From: a virus
DNA: 43,550 nucleotides
Strand: one strand, 5' to 3'
Virus record (IMG/VR): IMGVR_UViG_3300037189_032011
Coordinates: 1 to 43,550 of that record
Shown here: in pieces, positions 25,247 through 32,705 of the stretch
Layout of the letters: each line of letters opens with the position of its first letter
Position numbering within the stretch: the stretch's first letter is position 1
Notes under the pieces: model-generated
Told to the model about the DNA's origin: nothing
The model's input: only the letters and a program-made list of their open reading frames with translations
The model's database searches: none
Program-made: the position numbers and the translations under genes

Positions 25247-26044
25247 ATGCCTAGTGGCGGACACAATAAGTTCTCTTACCAAACTGTTAGATCCATTATT
25301 GAATTTCATGGATTTGTCCTGTTAGAAAAAGATTATGTGAACAATAATGAGAAAATTCGAGTGATTTGTATTTGTGGTAATGAGACGGAAATGAGGTTGT
25401 GCGATATAAAACGAGGAAGAAAATGCCAAAAACATTGTATGGCCAAATCTAATTCGATAAGATTCAAAACCAAAGACGAAGAAATCAAAAAAATATGTGA
25501 AGATAATGGATGCAATTTTGTTAAGTCCTGGATTCAAAGTAAAAAAACCCGTATAAAATATATTTGTAAATGTGGAAATGATTGGGAAGCTTATCTTTGT
25601 AACTTTAAACGTTGTCCCAACTGTAAAAAGTGTGGAAATGCAAAAGTATCAGGAGAGAATTGTTATATGTACGATCCTGATAGAGATGCTGTTAAATTAA
25701 GAAAAAGATTCCGTAAAATGTGTGGTCAATATATTAAACGGTTTATGGATGCCACAGGGCAACGTAAAACACGTCATACGCACGAATTATTAGGTTATAC
25801 TCCACAGCAATTGCAAGAGCACATATTGAATCATCCTGACTATGAAGCTCTTAAAAATGAAGAGTGGCACGTTGACCACATCATTCCTATTCAAGCATTT
25901 TTAGATCACGATATATTAGACTTAAAGATAATTAATGCTTTGGATAATTTGAGACCAATGAAGGGATTAGAGAATTTATCAAAAGCTGATGAATATTCTG
26001 AGGAAGAATTTAAAAACAAATACATTAAGATGGTAAAAAGATAA
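25247..26044 (+). CDS. HNH homing-type endonuclease with zinc fingers
   Basis: The 265-residue protein has a zinc-ribbon-rich N-terminal half (CICGNETEMRL, CKCGNDWEAYL, CPNCKKCG) and an HNH domain with WHVDHIIPI around residues 207-215 and DNLRPM...N downstream, the usual His-Asp-His-Asn arrangement. Treble-clef repeats like these occur in free-standing homing endonucleases of T4-like phages. AGGAGG lies a few bases before ATG. Placement directly after the capsid gene terminator suggests a mobile insertion next to a conserved late gene. No intron is seen in the adjacent capsid gene. Confidence 0.82.
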   Translation: MPSGGHNKFSYQTVRSIIEFHGFVLLEKDYVNNNEKIRVICICGNETEMRLCDIKRGRKCQKHCMAKSNSIRFKTKDEEIKKICEDNGCNFVKSWIQSKKTRIKYICKCGNDWEAYLCNFKRCPNCKKCGNAKVSGENCYMYDPDRDAVKLRKRFRKMCGQYIKRFMDATGQRKTRHTHELLGYTPQQLQEHILNHPDYEALKNEEWHVDHIIPIQAFLDHDILDLKIINALDNLRPMKGLENLSKADEYSEEEFKNKYIKMVKR

Positions 26045-26061
26045 CTAGATTAATTCTAGTT

Positions 26062-26424
26062 ATGAAAAAATGTAGCAAGTGTGATAACCTTTTAGACGAA
26101 TCGTTTTTTTCTCCTGCAAATGGTGGCAAGTATCTACGCCCAGAATGTAGGAGTTGTGCAAACACGCTTGCTAAGAAGAGAAAGTCTTTAAAAGAAATTC
26201 ATTCATATCCTGATGAGGGTTATGAGTGTCCAATTTGTCTTAGAAAAGAGTCAGATTTGTTGGGAACTGGTGGCAACGCAAGCGTTTGGGTGTTAGATCA
26301 TGATCATGAGAATGACTTGTTTCGTGGGCATATTTGTCATCAATGTAATAGGGGAATTGGTTTATTTCAAGATAATATAGATAATTTAAAAAGGTGTATA
26401 GAATATTTAACACCAAAGTCTTAA
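26062..26424 (+). CDS. Recombination endonuclease VII-like (homing-type) nuclease
   Basis: The 120-residue protein has CSKC (4,7) and CRSC (29,32) forming an N-terminal zinc site. The active-site region reads LDHDHE (79-83), FRGHICHQCNRGIG (87-100) and LFQDN, the His-Me finger signature of the T4 gp49 endonuclease VII family. It is shorter than T4 gp49 (157), and small stand-alone versions of this kind are frequently mobile. It starts 17 bases after the HNH gene without a clear Shine-Dalgarno site. A role in resolving DNA branches during packaging is the alternative to a homing role. Confidence 0.8.
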   Translation: MKKCSKCDNLLDESFFSPANGGKYLRPECRSCANTLAKKRKSLKEIHSYPDEGYECPICLRKESDLLGTGGNASVWVLDHDHENDLFRGHICHQCNRGIGLFQDNIDNLKRCIEYLTPKS

Positions 26425-26426
26425 AT

Positions 26427-27125
26427 TTATTTTTTACTCAACCATTCTTTGAATGATTCACTTTGATACATCATTGCTCTAGTTCTAGCACTTGGGTAAT
26501 CTGGTGATCTAGAACCGAATTGAGCTTTATCCAGTCCTAGATCTTGTTGCATTTGCTGTCTTGCTGGTCCCGGTGTCATGGTGTGAACTTTAGAAGGATC
26601 TATTTTTCCAGTTAGGTTTATTTTTCCTGTATTAAAACTATCAAAATCTATTGTTTTGTTGTTTACATCGTAAACAAATTCGTTTGGTTGCCCGAATTTT
26701 TCTATGAATTTGATTATTTGATCTTTTAGTTGAAGCACTTTATTTGGAGGATTCCAGAAGCTGATTGCTTTGTCTTGCGTCCATAATCTTCCTAATATTA
26801 TATCTGGCACTGTTGCTATTACTTTTTCTCTATTAAATGTTGGGGCATTTAATAAAGGTTGCATTATTGCTAGATTCTTTTGATTAGGCTCACCCTCTAT
26901 GCTTATTCCGCTTGCTTTTATGTCTTTTGCTATTGAATCTCCTCTTTTAAACAACATTATTAAAGCTGCGGTGAGTGTATCGTGAGTAAACTTTCCATAT
27001 ACACAGAGCCCATCGATCATTGAAAATCCTATAGCGTCTGGGTCTTTAAAATGCTTGTATTTTCCATTTACGCCCACTTCATTTGGGTCTTCCTTAAGAA
27101 GCAAATATTGTTTATATTTTAGCAT
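26427..27125 (-). CDS. Putative head-internal protein, capsid-targeting-like at both ends
   Basis: The 232-residue protein begins MLKYKQYLLLKEDPN, fitting the capsid-targeting pattern with an LKE (L-x-E) cleavage site at residues 10-12. It ends in SESFKEWLSKK, which closely resembles the N-terminal FKEWL of the HAD-like gene at 36532-37362. The body is globular (a KIDPSKVHTMTPGPARQQMQ segment near residue 180) with no family I recognise. A promoter-like TATATAAC sits two bases before ATG on this strand. I infer packaging in the head; what the globular part does is unknown. Confidence 0.55.
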   Translation of the reverse strand: MLKYKQYLLLKEDPNEVGVNGKYKHFKDPDAIGFSMIDGLCVYGKFTHDTLTAALIMLFKRGDSIAKDIKASGISIEGEPNQKNLAIMQPLLNAPTFNREKVIATVPDIILGRLWTQDKAISFWNPPNKVLQLKDQIIKFIEKFGQPNEFVYDVNNKTIDFDSFNTGKINLTGKIDPSKVHTMTPGPARQQMQQDLGLDKAQFGSRSPDYPSARTRAMMYQSESFKEWLSKK

Positions 27126-27127
27126 AA

Positions 27128-27135
27128 GTTATATA
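27128..27135 (-). promoter_or_regulatory. Late promoter-like element, minus strand
   Basis: TATATAAC on the minus strand ends two bases before the ATG at 27125, so transcription from it would give a leaderless mRNA or start inside the gene. It is back to back with the plus-strand element at 27147. Confidence 0.35.
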
Positions 27136-27146
27136 CCTTTTACTCA

Positions 27147-27154
27147 TATATAAT
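27147..27154 (+). promoter_or_regulatory. Late promoter-like element
   Basis: TATATAAT lies 24 bases before the ATG at 27179, with AAAAGGGG between them. Confidence 0.45.
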
Positions 27155-27178
27155 TACATTACTTTAAAAGGGGCAGAA

Positions 27179-27922
27179 ATGAAAAAACAAAGTTCAAATG
27201 ATTTTTTTGATTCTTTAAATAGAATGTTGGGTAAAAAGGAAGAGCAAAAAACTGCTCAAACCGTTGTGGAATCAAAAAACTATAATTTGTTTTTATCAGG
27301 TTTAATAAATGAAGAAGCTTATACTGAAGCTGAACAGCAGGCTCAAAACGCTCAGCAAGCTCCACAGGCTCAGGCTCCTCAGGCTCAGGCACCAAATGCC
27401 CAAACTCAACAACAGGCCCCACAAGCCCAAGCTCAGCCTCAACAGGTTGATATAAATCAGGTTGCTTCTCAGTTGCAATTTCAGCCTACTAGCAAGAAGA
27501 AATTAATGTATCAATTTGTACAATCTACAGATAATATGCCTGCTATGAGTTATGCTGTAGCACAGCAACAGATGCCAGTTGTTACTATGACTGCTGATGG
27601 CAAAGAGACACAGAATACTGCTGAGCCTAATGATGTGGTTATGAGTGGTCCTAGCCGTGAGCAGTATGTAATAAAGTCAGCTAAGTTTCCAAAGTTGTAT
27701 CAGGGTCAAATTGGTGGTCCAGTACATCCCGAACAAGGCCCTAGAAATGTTGCTATTTACAATGGAAAAGAGCAAGTTAATTTTACTGCACCTTGGGGTG
27801 AGAATATGGTATTAAAACCAGGTGATTATTTAGTAAAAGAAAAAGAAGCTGAAGGTAAGTATTATCGTATCGCTAAGCAAGAATATGAACAAACTTATAA
27901 TGCTCTCGGTAAGGTTGGTTAA
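27179..27922 (+). CDS. Unknown protein with Pro/Gln/Ala linker, possible head protein
   Basis: The 247-residue protein has three parts. Residues 1-50 include NYNLFLSGLINEEA, a capsid-targeting-like stretch with an I-x-E site at about 43-45. Residues about 52-90 form a PQAQ-type low-complexity linker. Residues 105-247 are globular and end in KPGDYLVKEKEAEGKYYRIA plus a YEQTYN helix, a PGDYLV domain seen in various phage proteins. AAAAGGGG precedes ATG. Function is unknown. An internal or decoration protein would fit the neighbourhood. Confidence 0.5.
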   Translation: MKKQSSNDFFDSLNRMLGKKEEQKTAQTVVESKNYNLFLSGLINEEAYTEAEQQAQNAQQAPQAQAPQAQAPNAQTQQQAPQAQAQPQQVDINQVASQLQFQPTSKKKLMYQFVQSTDNMPAMSYAVAQQQMPVVTMTADGKETQNTAEPNDVVMSGPSREQYVIKSAKFPKLYQGQIGGPVHPEQGPRNVAIYNGKEQVNFTAPWGENMVLKPGDYLVKEKEAEGKYYRIAKQEYEQTYNALGKVG

Positions 27923-27923
27923 C

Positions 27924-27957
27924 AAAAAAAGCCGGGAAGGATTGCTCCCGCCCGGCT
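27924..27957 (-). terminator. Intrinsic terminator for the minus-strand gene at 27981-28415
   Basis: GCCGGG (27931-27936) pairs with CCCGGC (27951-27956) around a 14-base loop. On the minus strand the stem is followed by seven T. On the plus strand no T run follows, so it serves mainly the minus-strand gene. Confidence 0.8.
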
Positions 27958-27980
27958 CCTGTTAAATTTATCAGCTAAAT

Positions 27981-28415
27981 TCAGTCAGGAATTGTGTAAC
28001 CTGGTGTGTTGTTGATCTTGACGACCATCCACATAAATCTGCGTGATTCATTGTCGCCTGTGTGAACGATAAATGCACCAAATCCACCGGTGTAACCATC
28101 ATCTTCGTTATTGCCTTCAGCATCGAGCTTTTCGATGTGAGCTGGATATTGGTTACGACCATCATTATTGGCATAGTCATCTTGTTGTGTCATTACGACA
28201 TAGCTGTGTGGTTCACCTGAGAATGGTACATCAAACACTACTCTTTGTTGCCAGTTACCGGCTCCTTCGCTACCTTCTGTATATAAATGGCCAGCGGCTA
28301 CCACTTGTGGTGCTGTTGCTGGAATATATCCACCATTGAGTCTTCTGCCACCGTCTGGACCTCTTGAAGTCCTAGCTGCACCAGGACCTGTGCCCTGATT
28401 TGTTGTTGCTCCCAT
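27981..28415 (-). CDS. Small, strongly signalled late protein, possible virion surface protein
   Basis: ATG 28415 is chosen because AAAGGAG lies six bases upstream; the frame continues to 28475 without support. The 144-residue product has a Gly-rich N-terminus (GATTNQGTGPGAARTSRGP), then a beta-rich body with VVFDVPFSGEPHSYVVMTQQ, TGGFGAFIVHTG and RRFMWMVVKI. The alternating strands and final aromatic strand resemble small lectin-like or fibre-tip domains, but I cannot name the family. It has its own promoter-like element and a strong terminator, suggesting independent high expression. Confidence 0.6.
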   Translation of the reverse strand: MGATTNQGTGPGAARTSRGPDGGRRLNGGYIPATAPQVVAAGHLYTEGSEGAGNWQQRVVFDVPFSGEPHSYVVMTQQDDYANNDGRNQYPAHIEKLDAEGNNEDDGYTGGFGAFIVHTGDNESRRFMWMVVKINNTPGYTIPD

Positions 28416-28490
28416 AATTACTCCTTTAATTAAAAAAATACTTAACACTAAGTTGGCGTCTCCTCCTGAGATCACCTATTCTGTGCTATA

Positions 28491-28498
28491 ATTATATA
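28491..28498 (-). promoter_or_regulatory. Late promoter-like element, minus strand
   Basis: TATATAAT on the minus strand, 75 bases before the ATG at 28415, leaving a leader that contains AAAGGAG. Confidence 0.45.
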
Positions 28499-28505
28499 TC
28501 TGAAT

Positions 28506-29270
28506 TTAAAACAATTCTTGAAAAGGGATGTTGATGTTTGGAGATACTTTGCTTTCCATAAAAAATTTATAGGCTGTTAAATCTTCTATTTCATTAAAAT
28601 TATGTTTATCAAATTCTTCTAATTTTCTAAAAGTATTTGAATCAGATCTTCCTCTGTTTATCTTTTCTAGGAACTCTTTTTTTGTTTTGCAAAAGTAGTG
28701 GTTTATTTGTGCTACATTGTCTAGGCCTTTATCATTAAAAGCTCCATAAAACTTTTTGAAGTCTGTGTTTACTATTTCACAATTTGGGTGGTGTACGAAC
28801 ATTTTTGTACATGCTTTTGTTTTAATTATGGATTTTACATAAGAATTAATTGCTTTCTGCCTCATTGTAAATCTTTTTAAAAGGCTATATTCGTTTGTGG
28901 GTTCTGGCTGTTTGTTATCTCCAAACAGTACCCAATTAATTCCTATACCATCATATTCTGCGTAATCGGCTATGAAATCTTTAATATTTTTATGTTTTTT
29001 CAATACTAAGAATTCATCTACATCGAAGAAAGCCGTCCATTCGTATTTTGATCCGTAATTTTTGAGAAAATTATTGTAGCTTTCGAGTTGTTTAGTTTTT
29101 CCATCAAATTTTATTTTTGTAACGTAATCTTTTTCTATCTTTGTTCGCCAATCATTTTGATATACAAATATGTGATCGAATCCTAATTTTTTGTTATAAA
29201 GCAACCATTCTTCTATGTAGTTTTCTTCGTTTTTGGCAATGCATACTAAGGCTACTTTATTTTTTTGCAT
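28506..29270 (-). CDS. GT92/DUF23-type glycosyltransferase
   Basis: The 254-residue protein starts with VALVCIAKNEENYIEEWLLY and GFDHIFVYQND, has FFDVDEFL with DVD at residues 83-85, and near the C-terminus INHYFCKTKKEFLEK followed by RGRSD. All are hallmarks of the GT92 (DUF23/Glyco_tranf_2_4) family. It starts just beyond a terminator that closes the upstream minus-strand gene, and has no visible Shine-Dalgarno site, so its expression signal is unclear. It is separated from the main glycosyltransferase run by about 19 kb. Confidence 0.82.
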   Translation of the reverse strand: MQKNKVALVCIAKNEENYIEEWLLYNKKLGFDHIFVYQNDWRTKIEKDYVTKIKFDGKTKQLESYNNFLKNYGSKYEWTAFFDVDEFLVLKKHKNIKDFIADYAEYDGIGINWVLFGDNKQPEPTNEYSLLKRFTMRQKAINSYVKSIIKTKACTKMFVHHPNCEIVNTDFKKFYGAFNDKGLDNVAQINHYFCKTKKEFLEKINRGRSDSNTFRKLEEFDKHNFNEIEDLTAYKFFMESKVSPNINIPFQELF

Positions 29271-29273
29271 AAT

Positions 29274-29309
29274 AAAAAAACCAAGGTGCGGTTTTTAATC
29301 GCACCTTGG
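29274..29309 (-). terminator. Intrinsic terminator after the minus-strand delta-60 gene
   Basis: A perfect 10-bp stem (29281-29290 with 29300-29309) with a nine-base loop is followed on the minus strand by seven T. It lies 13 bases past the stop of the gene at 29323. Confidence 0.88.
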
Positions 29310-29322
29310 CCTCAATTTTTAG

Positions 29323-31512
29323 TTAGAATAATCTGTGTGAACATACTGTAACAGCAGGAACATAAGCTCCTGATTTACCACTGCAAATTCCTAAAGCTTG
29401 TTGTAGTCTGCTGCATTTTGGATAGAAGTACTTCCACTTTCTGCAGGAGCATTTAGAATTTGTCAAGCAGCCCATTCCGGTTGATCCACATGTTTGACCG
29501 CAAGTCTTAACAACAGGTGTTTGTCCGCTGACTGTGTCTAAGAACTTTTGGGCCAAATTTGTATACTCTTCTGTTGTAAAAAGAGTTCCATCTTTCTTAG
29601 AAACGGTTAAGGCGTACAACTCTGTTCTACCGCTTATTCCTTCGACGGCATGATCGTCATACTGAGTTGACTCATCATAGTAGTGATTTATTCCGTCGCT
29701 AGTTCCGGGTACTATTATCAAGTGAGTTGGAGCAGTTTCATTATTCTCTGCTTCGACAGTTTTAACAAATACAGAGTATAAGTTTCCTTTTGATGTTAAT
29801 GAAAGCACATCCACGGCATAATTGGTTTCGCCATCTGCACCAATATTTCCTGTTATAGAGAATTGACTAACATTTACGCCTGTGGCGACCAAAACAAACA
29901 TTCCGGGATACATGTTAGTAAAGTAGCTGCTCCCTGCACCAAAATAATCTGTTCCGTCCATTACACTTCCATCAGGATTGCTAGGTAGATAAGCATAACC
30001 CATTGAATCTTCAGGATTATCAGCTACGTCAATTGTCATTTGTGTATGTGTCGATGGAATAGATAGATCGCTATCTACATCATCTTCAGTTATACTATTA
30101 TAAACTTGTGTTAAATCTGTATTATAGAAATTACCATCATCATACATGTCAAAGTTACTATCGTTGATTCCTGTTGTGCGAATCTTGAATGGGCTGCCAA
30201 AGCTTGCAACTCCTGATCCATTGAGCTTGGCATAGTATCTCTTTGGCTGTATAAAATAGCCACCAACCCATATTTCGCTAGATGACACAATGCACACATC
30301 AAAAATAGAATTGTAGTAATCCCAACCATCAATTTCTTGTTGATAAAAATTTGAATTATCATTATAGAAATCAGTTGGATTTCCAAAAGACGAATCCAAA
30401 CCACCATTAGCAGTCAATCTGCAAATATAGTTTCTTGTGCTCTCGTCATATGAATTAAAGTCTCCGGCAACGATTAGTTTGTTATCTGGCTGAACCTTAA
30501 TCTTGGAAACATATGGATAATAAAAACCGTCACCGTCATCTGGGTTACTATAATACTGAAGTGGATAGCGGAGGCTTGGGGCAAAAGTATTATCATACGC
30601 TCCAGTGGAGCTTAATCTAGCAATAGAAACTGCGTTATTTGAATCTACTAGATCAAAAATACCGCCAATGATAATTTTATTGTCACTTTGTACGGCCACA
30701 GTTTTGACAAAACAATCATAACAGCAAGCATCAACAACAATACTTGGAGCCGTGAAGCCTCCATCTAATGTTCCATCACTATTTAGTTTGGCAATAAAAC
30801 CTGTGTTGTTGCTGTATCCACCTACTACAATAATTTTTCCTGTTGAATCTACAGCAATATCATAAAGAGCACTAACGTCAAAATTACTTGCTGCAACATT
30901 GTTGGTAAATGTTTCATTTAGAGTGCCATCACTATTTAATTTAACTAATCTCGTGTGATCTGCATCTGCATTATAATCAAATCTTCCACAGACTAAAATT
31001 GAATCATCTTCTAAAACAAGTACTTTGTTTACAACATTATTACCATTTTCAAATATGTTGCCTACGTTTGTATCAAATGTGGTATCAACGGTTCCATCTG
31101 AATTTAATCTTGCAATTCGACGAGAATTTAAGCTCATCCAACCAGAGCCAGAATTATATCTTGTAAACCAACCAGCGGCTATAATTTTGCCAGTTGACTG
31201 GACACCAAGTGTATAGATGGTGTCGCCAAACCAAGTTTTTGTAAAGCTTTCATCTGTTACGTTTGAACTGCTTACTTTGGTAACATAGCTAAAGCAGCAA
31301 TCACCACCATCGTTGATGTCTAAAAAGCCTTCTCCTGCGAGAATCATGTCTCCACTAGTGTGTTTGGCTACAGCCATAACTGCTTGGCCATTACAGTCGC
31401 AGTCTAAAGTCACAGATCTTTCGTCTGTAAAGTAGAACAGATCATTTACGGTATCAGTAATCTGGCCATGGCCAGAATTTAGTTTAGAAAGTACGGAATT
31501 AATATTTACCAA
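29323..31512 (-). CDS. Delta-60 repeat beta-propeller protein with Cys-rich tail, TTG start
   Basis: The 729-residue protein consists of about seven repeats of the delta-60 type (for example GKIIAAGWFTRYN then ARLNSDGTVDTTF), giving a predicted beta-propeller over about residues 20-440. It is followed by a domain (about 460-665) shared with the plus-strand gene at 32706, marked by IPSTHTQ, YFGAGSSYFTNMYPGMFVLV and SQFSITGNIG. The last 60 residues are Cys-rich. The TTG at 31512 is preceded by AAGGAGG at six bases and fits a real TTG start. Delta-60 proteins in phages are probably adhesins or baseplate/fibre components, which I infer here. Confidence 0.75.
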   Translation of the reverse strand: MVNINSVLSKLNSGHGQITDTVNDLFYFTDERSVTLDCDCNGQAVMAVAKHTSGDMILAGEGFLDINDGGDCCFSYVTKVSSSNVTDESFTKTWFGDTIYTLGVQSTGKIIAAGWFTRYNSGSGWMSLNSRRIARLNSDGTVDTTFDTNVGNIFENGNNVVNKVLVLEDDSILVCGRFDYNADADHTRLVKLNSDGTLNETFTNNVAASNFDVSALYDIAVDSTGKIIVVGGYSNNTGFIAKLNSDGTLDGGFTAPSIVVDACCYDCFVKTVAVQSDNKIIIGGIFDLVDSNNAVSIARLSSTGAYDNTFAPSLRYPLQYYSNPDDGDGFYYPYVSKIKVQPDNKLIVAGDFNSYDESTRNYICRLTANGGLDSSFGNPTDFYNDNSNFYQQEIDGWDYYNSIFDVCIVSSSEIWVGGYFIQPKRYYAKLNGSGVASFGSPFKIRTTGINDSNFDMYDDGNFYNTDLTQVYNSITEDDVDSDLSIPSTHTQMTIDVADNPEDSMGYAYLPSNPDGSVMDGTDYFGAGSSYFTNMYPGMFVLVATGVNVSQFSITGNIGADGETNYAVDVLSLTSKGNLYSVFVKTVEAENNETAPTHLIIVPGTSDGINHYYDESTQYDDHAVEGISGRTELYALTVSKKDGTLFTTEEYTNLAQKFLDTVSGQTPVVKTCGQTCGSTGMGCLTNSKCSCRKWKYFYPKCSRLQQALGICSGKSGAYVPAVTVCSHRLF

Positions 31513-31542
31513 AGTTAACCTCCTTGATTGAATTGGATGTAT

Positions 31543-31550
31543 TTTATATA
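31543..31550 (-). promoter_or_regulatory. Late promoter-like element, minus strand
   Basis: TATATAAA on the minus strand, about 30 bases before the TTG start at 31512, with AAGGAGG between. Confidence 0.45.
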
Positions 31551-31609
31551 TTTTTTTAAGTTAAACTTATTTTAATAATTTTACCAATTCCACTTCACTA
31601 CTATAAAAT

Positions 31610-32653
31610 ATGCTTAATAACAATAAAGTAACTGAAAACGTACAACATCTTCTAGACATATTTGAAGAGTCACAATGGAATCATGTTGTCAATTTTGAAT
31701 ACGCTTCTAGTTTTAATATTATGACAAGAAGTGATCTACGAAATTTAAAAATGAAAAAACACTTATGTTCTACTAGAACTTCTGGATCTACCGGTGAGTC
31801 TGTTACTGTAGAAAAGACTATTCTTGATCATATTTGGTATATTGCTACAAACATCAGAGAGATTAGATGGAGAAAGTGGGATGTAACAAAGAATATAGCT
31901 ATAGTAAGACCCGGTCGTGAAAGACAAGATAAGAAGTCTTGGGGTATTCCTAATATCATTAATAAAGAACAAGGCAAGTCATTTGTTAATGGTTACGCCC
32001 CAATATCAGAACTTCAATGTTGGTTAGAAGAAAAGAATCCTCATTATTTGCATTGTGCTCCGTCTATAGTTGCCCAGTTAGATTTGTCTAAGATACCTAA
32101 TTTAATAGATATTAAAGGTACTGGAGAAGCTGGTGGTTCAATGTATTCAAGCGAAGAGTGTGGGACTATATCTATAAGATGTCCTGATAATCCTGATTTT
32201 CATCATGTCATGGAAAATCATATAGTAGAAGTGGACTCTGACGGTGGGATAATAATAACTACTACCACTAATCCTTATATTAAAAGATACAAACATGGAG
32301 ATCATGTAGAACTCGGAGAATGTACATGTGGAAGAAAGCTACAAACCATTAAAAAGATTAATGGAAGAGTAAGAAATATGTTCGTTCTTCCAAATGGCGA
32401 CAAAAAATGGCCTCTTTTTGGTTCGAGAGATTATTATGAAAGATTCGGAATTAAAAGATACAAGATAGTACAAACTACTTTGCATGATTTAGAAGCCCAA
32501 ATTATTTCAGATCCTTTAGGGGACAAAGAAGAAGATTTTATTGGCTTGATTAAAGATACTTTAAATTCACCAATAAACGTTAAAATAAAGTATGTAAATG
32601 AATTTCCAATGTACAAATTTGAAGAATTTGTTTCTTTAGTGAGTGTTTTTTAA
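31610..32653 (+). CDS. CapK/PaaK-like adenylate-forming enzyme
   Basis: The 347-residue protein has RTSGSTGES (56-64), the ATP-binding A3 loop of the ANL superfamily, a GTGEAGGSMY segment (about 170-180), YKHGDHVEL (A7-like) and CTCGRKLQTIKKINGR, the Cys-x-Cys-Gly-Arg pattern of CapK/phenylacetate-CoA ligase relatives. It is shorter than PaaK (about 430 residues) and may lack part of the N-terminal domain. Such enzymes activate carboxylates as adenylates, and CapK proteins are found in polysaccharide loci. Its place between two adhesin-like genes suggests modification of a glycan or fibre. No Shine-Dalgarno site is seen before ATG. Confidence 0.72.
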   Translation: MLNNNKVTENVQHLLDIFEESQWNHVVNFEYASSFNIMTRSDLRNLKMKKHLCSTRTSGSTGESVTVEKTILDHIWYIATNIREIRWRKWDVTKNIAIVRPGRERQDKKSWGIPNIINKEQGKSFVNGYAPISELQCWLEEKNPHYLHCAPSIVAQLDLSKIPNLIDIKGTGEAGGSMYSSEECGTISIRCPDNPDFHHVMENHIVEVDSDGGIIITTTTNPYIKRYKHGDHVELGECTCGRKLQTIKKINGRVRNMFVLPNGDKKWPLFGSRDYYERFGIKRYKIVQTTLHDLEAQIISDPLGDKEEDFIGLIKDTLNSPINVKIKYVNEFPMYKFEEFVSLVSVF

Positions 32654-32673
32654 TAATTATTGCTTAACAATAA

Positions 32674-32681
32674 TATATAAT
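32674..32681 (+). promoter_or_regulatory. Late promoter-like element
   Basis: TATATAAT lies 24 bases before the ATG at 32706, with AGGAG at 32696-32700. Confidence 0.5.
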
Positions 32682-32705
32682 TAAAAGCATTTTTTAGGAG
32701 ATTCC

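Noticed and set aside
27924-27957. Plus-strand terminator for the gene ending at 27922
   Set aside because: No T run follows the stem on the plus strand; the poly-T lies on the minus strand.
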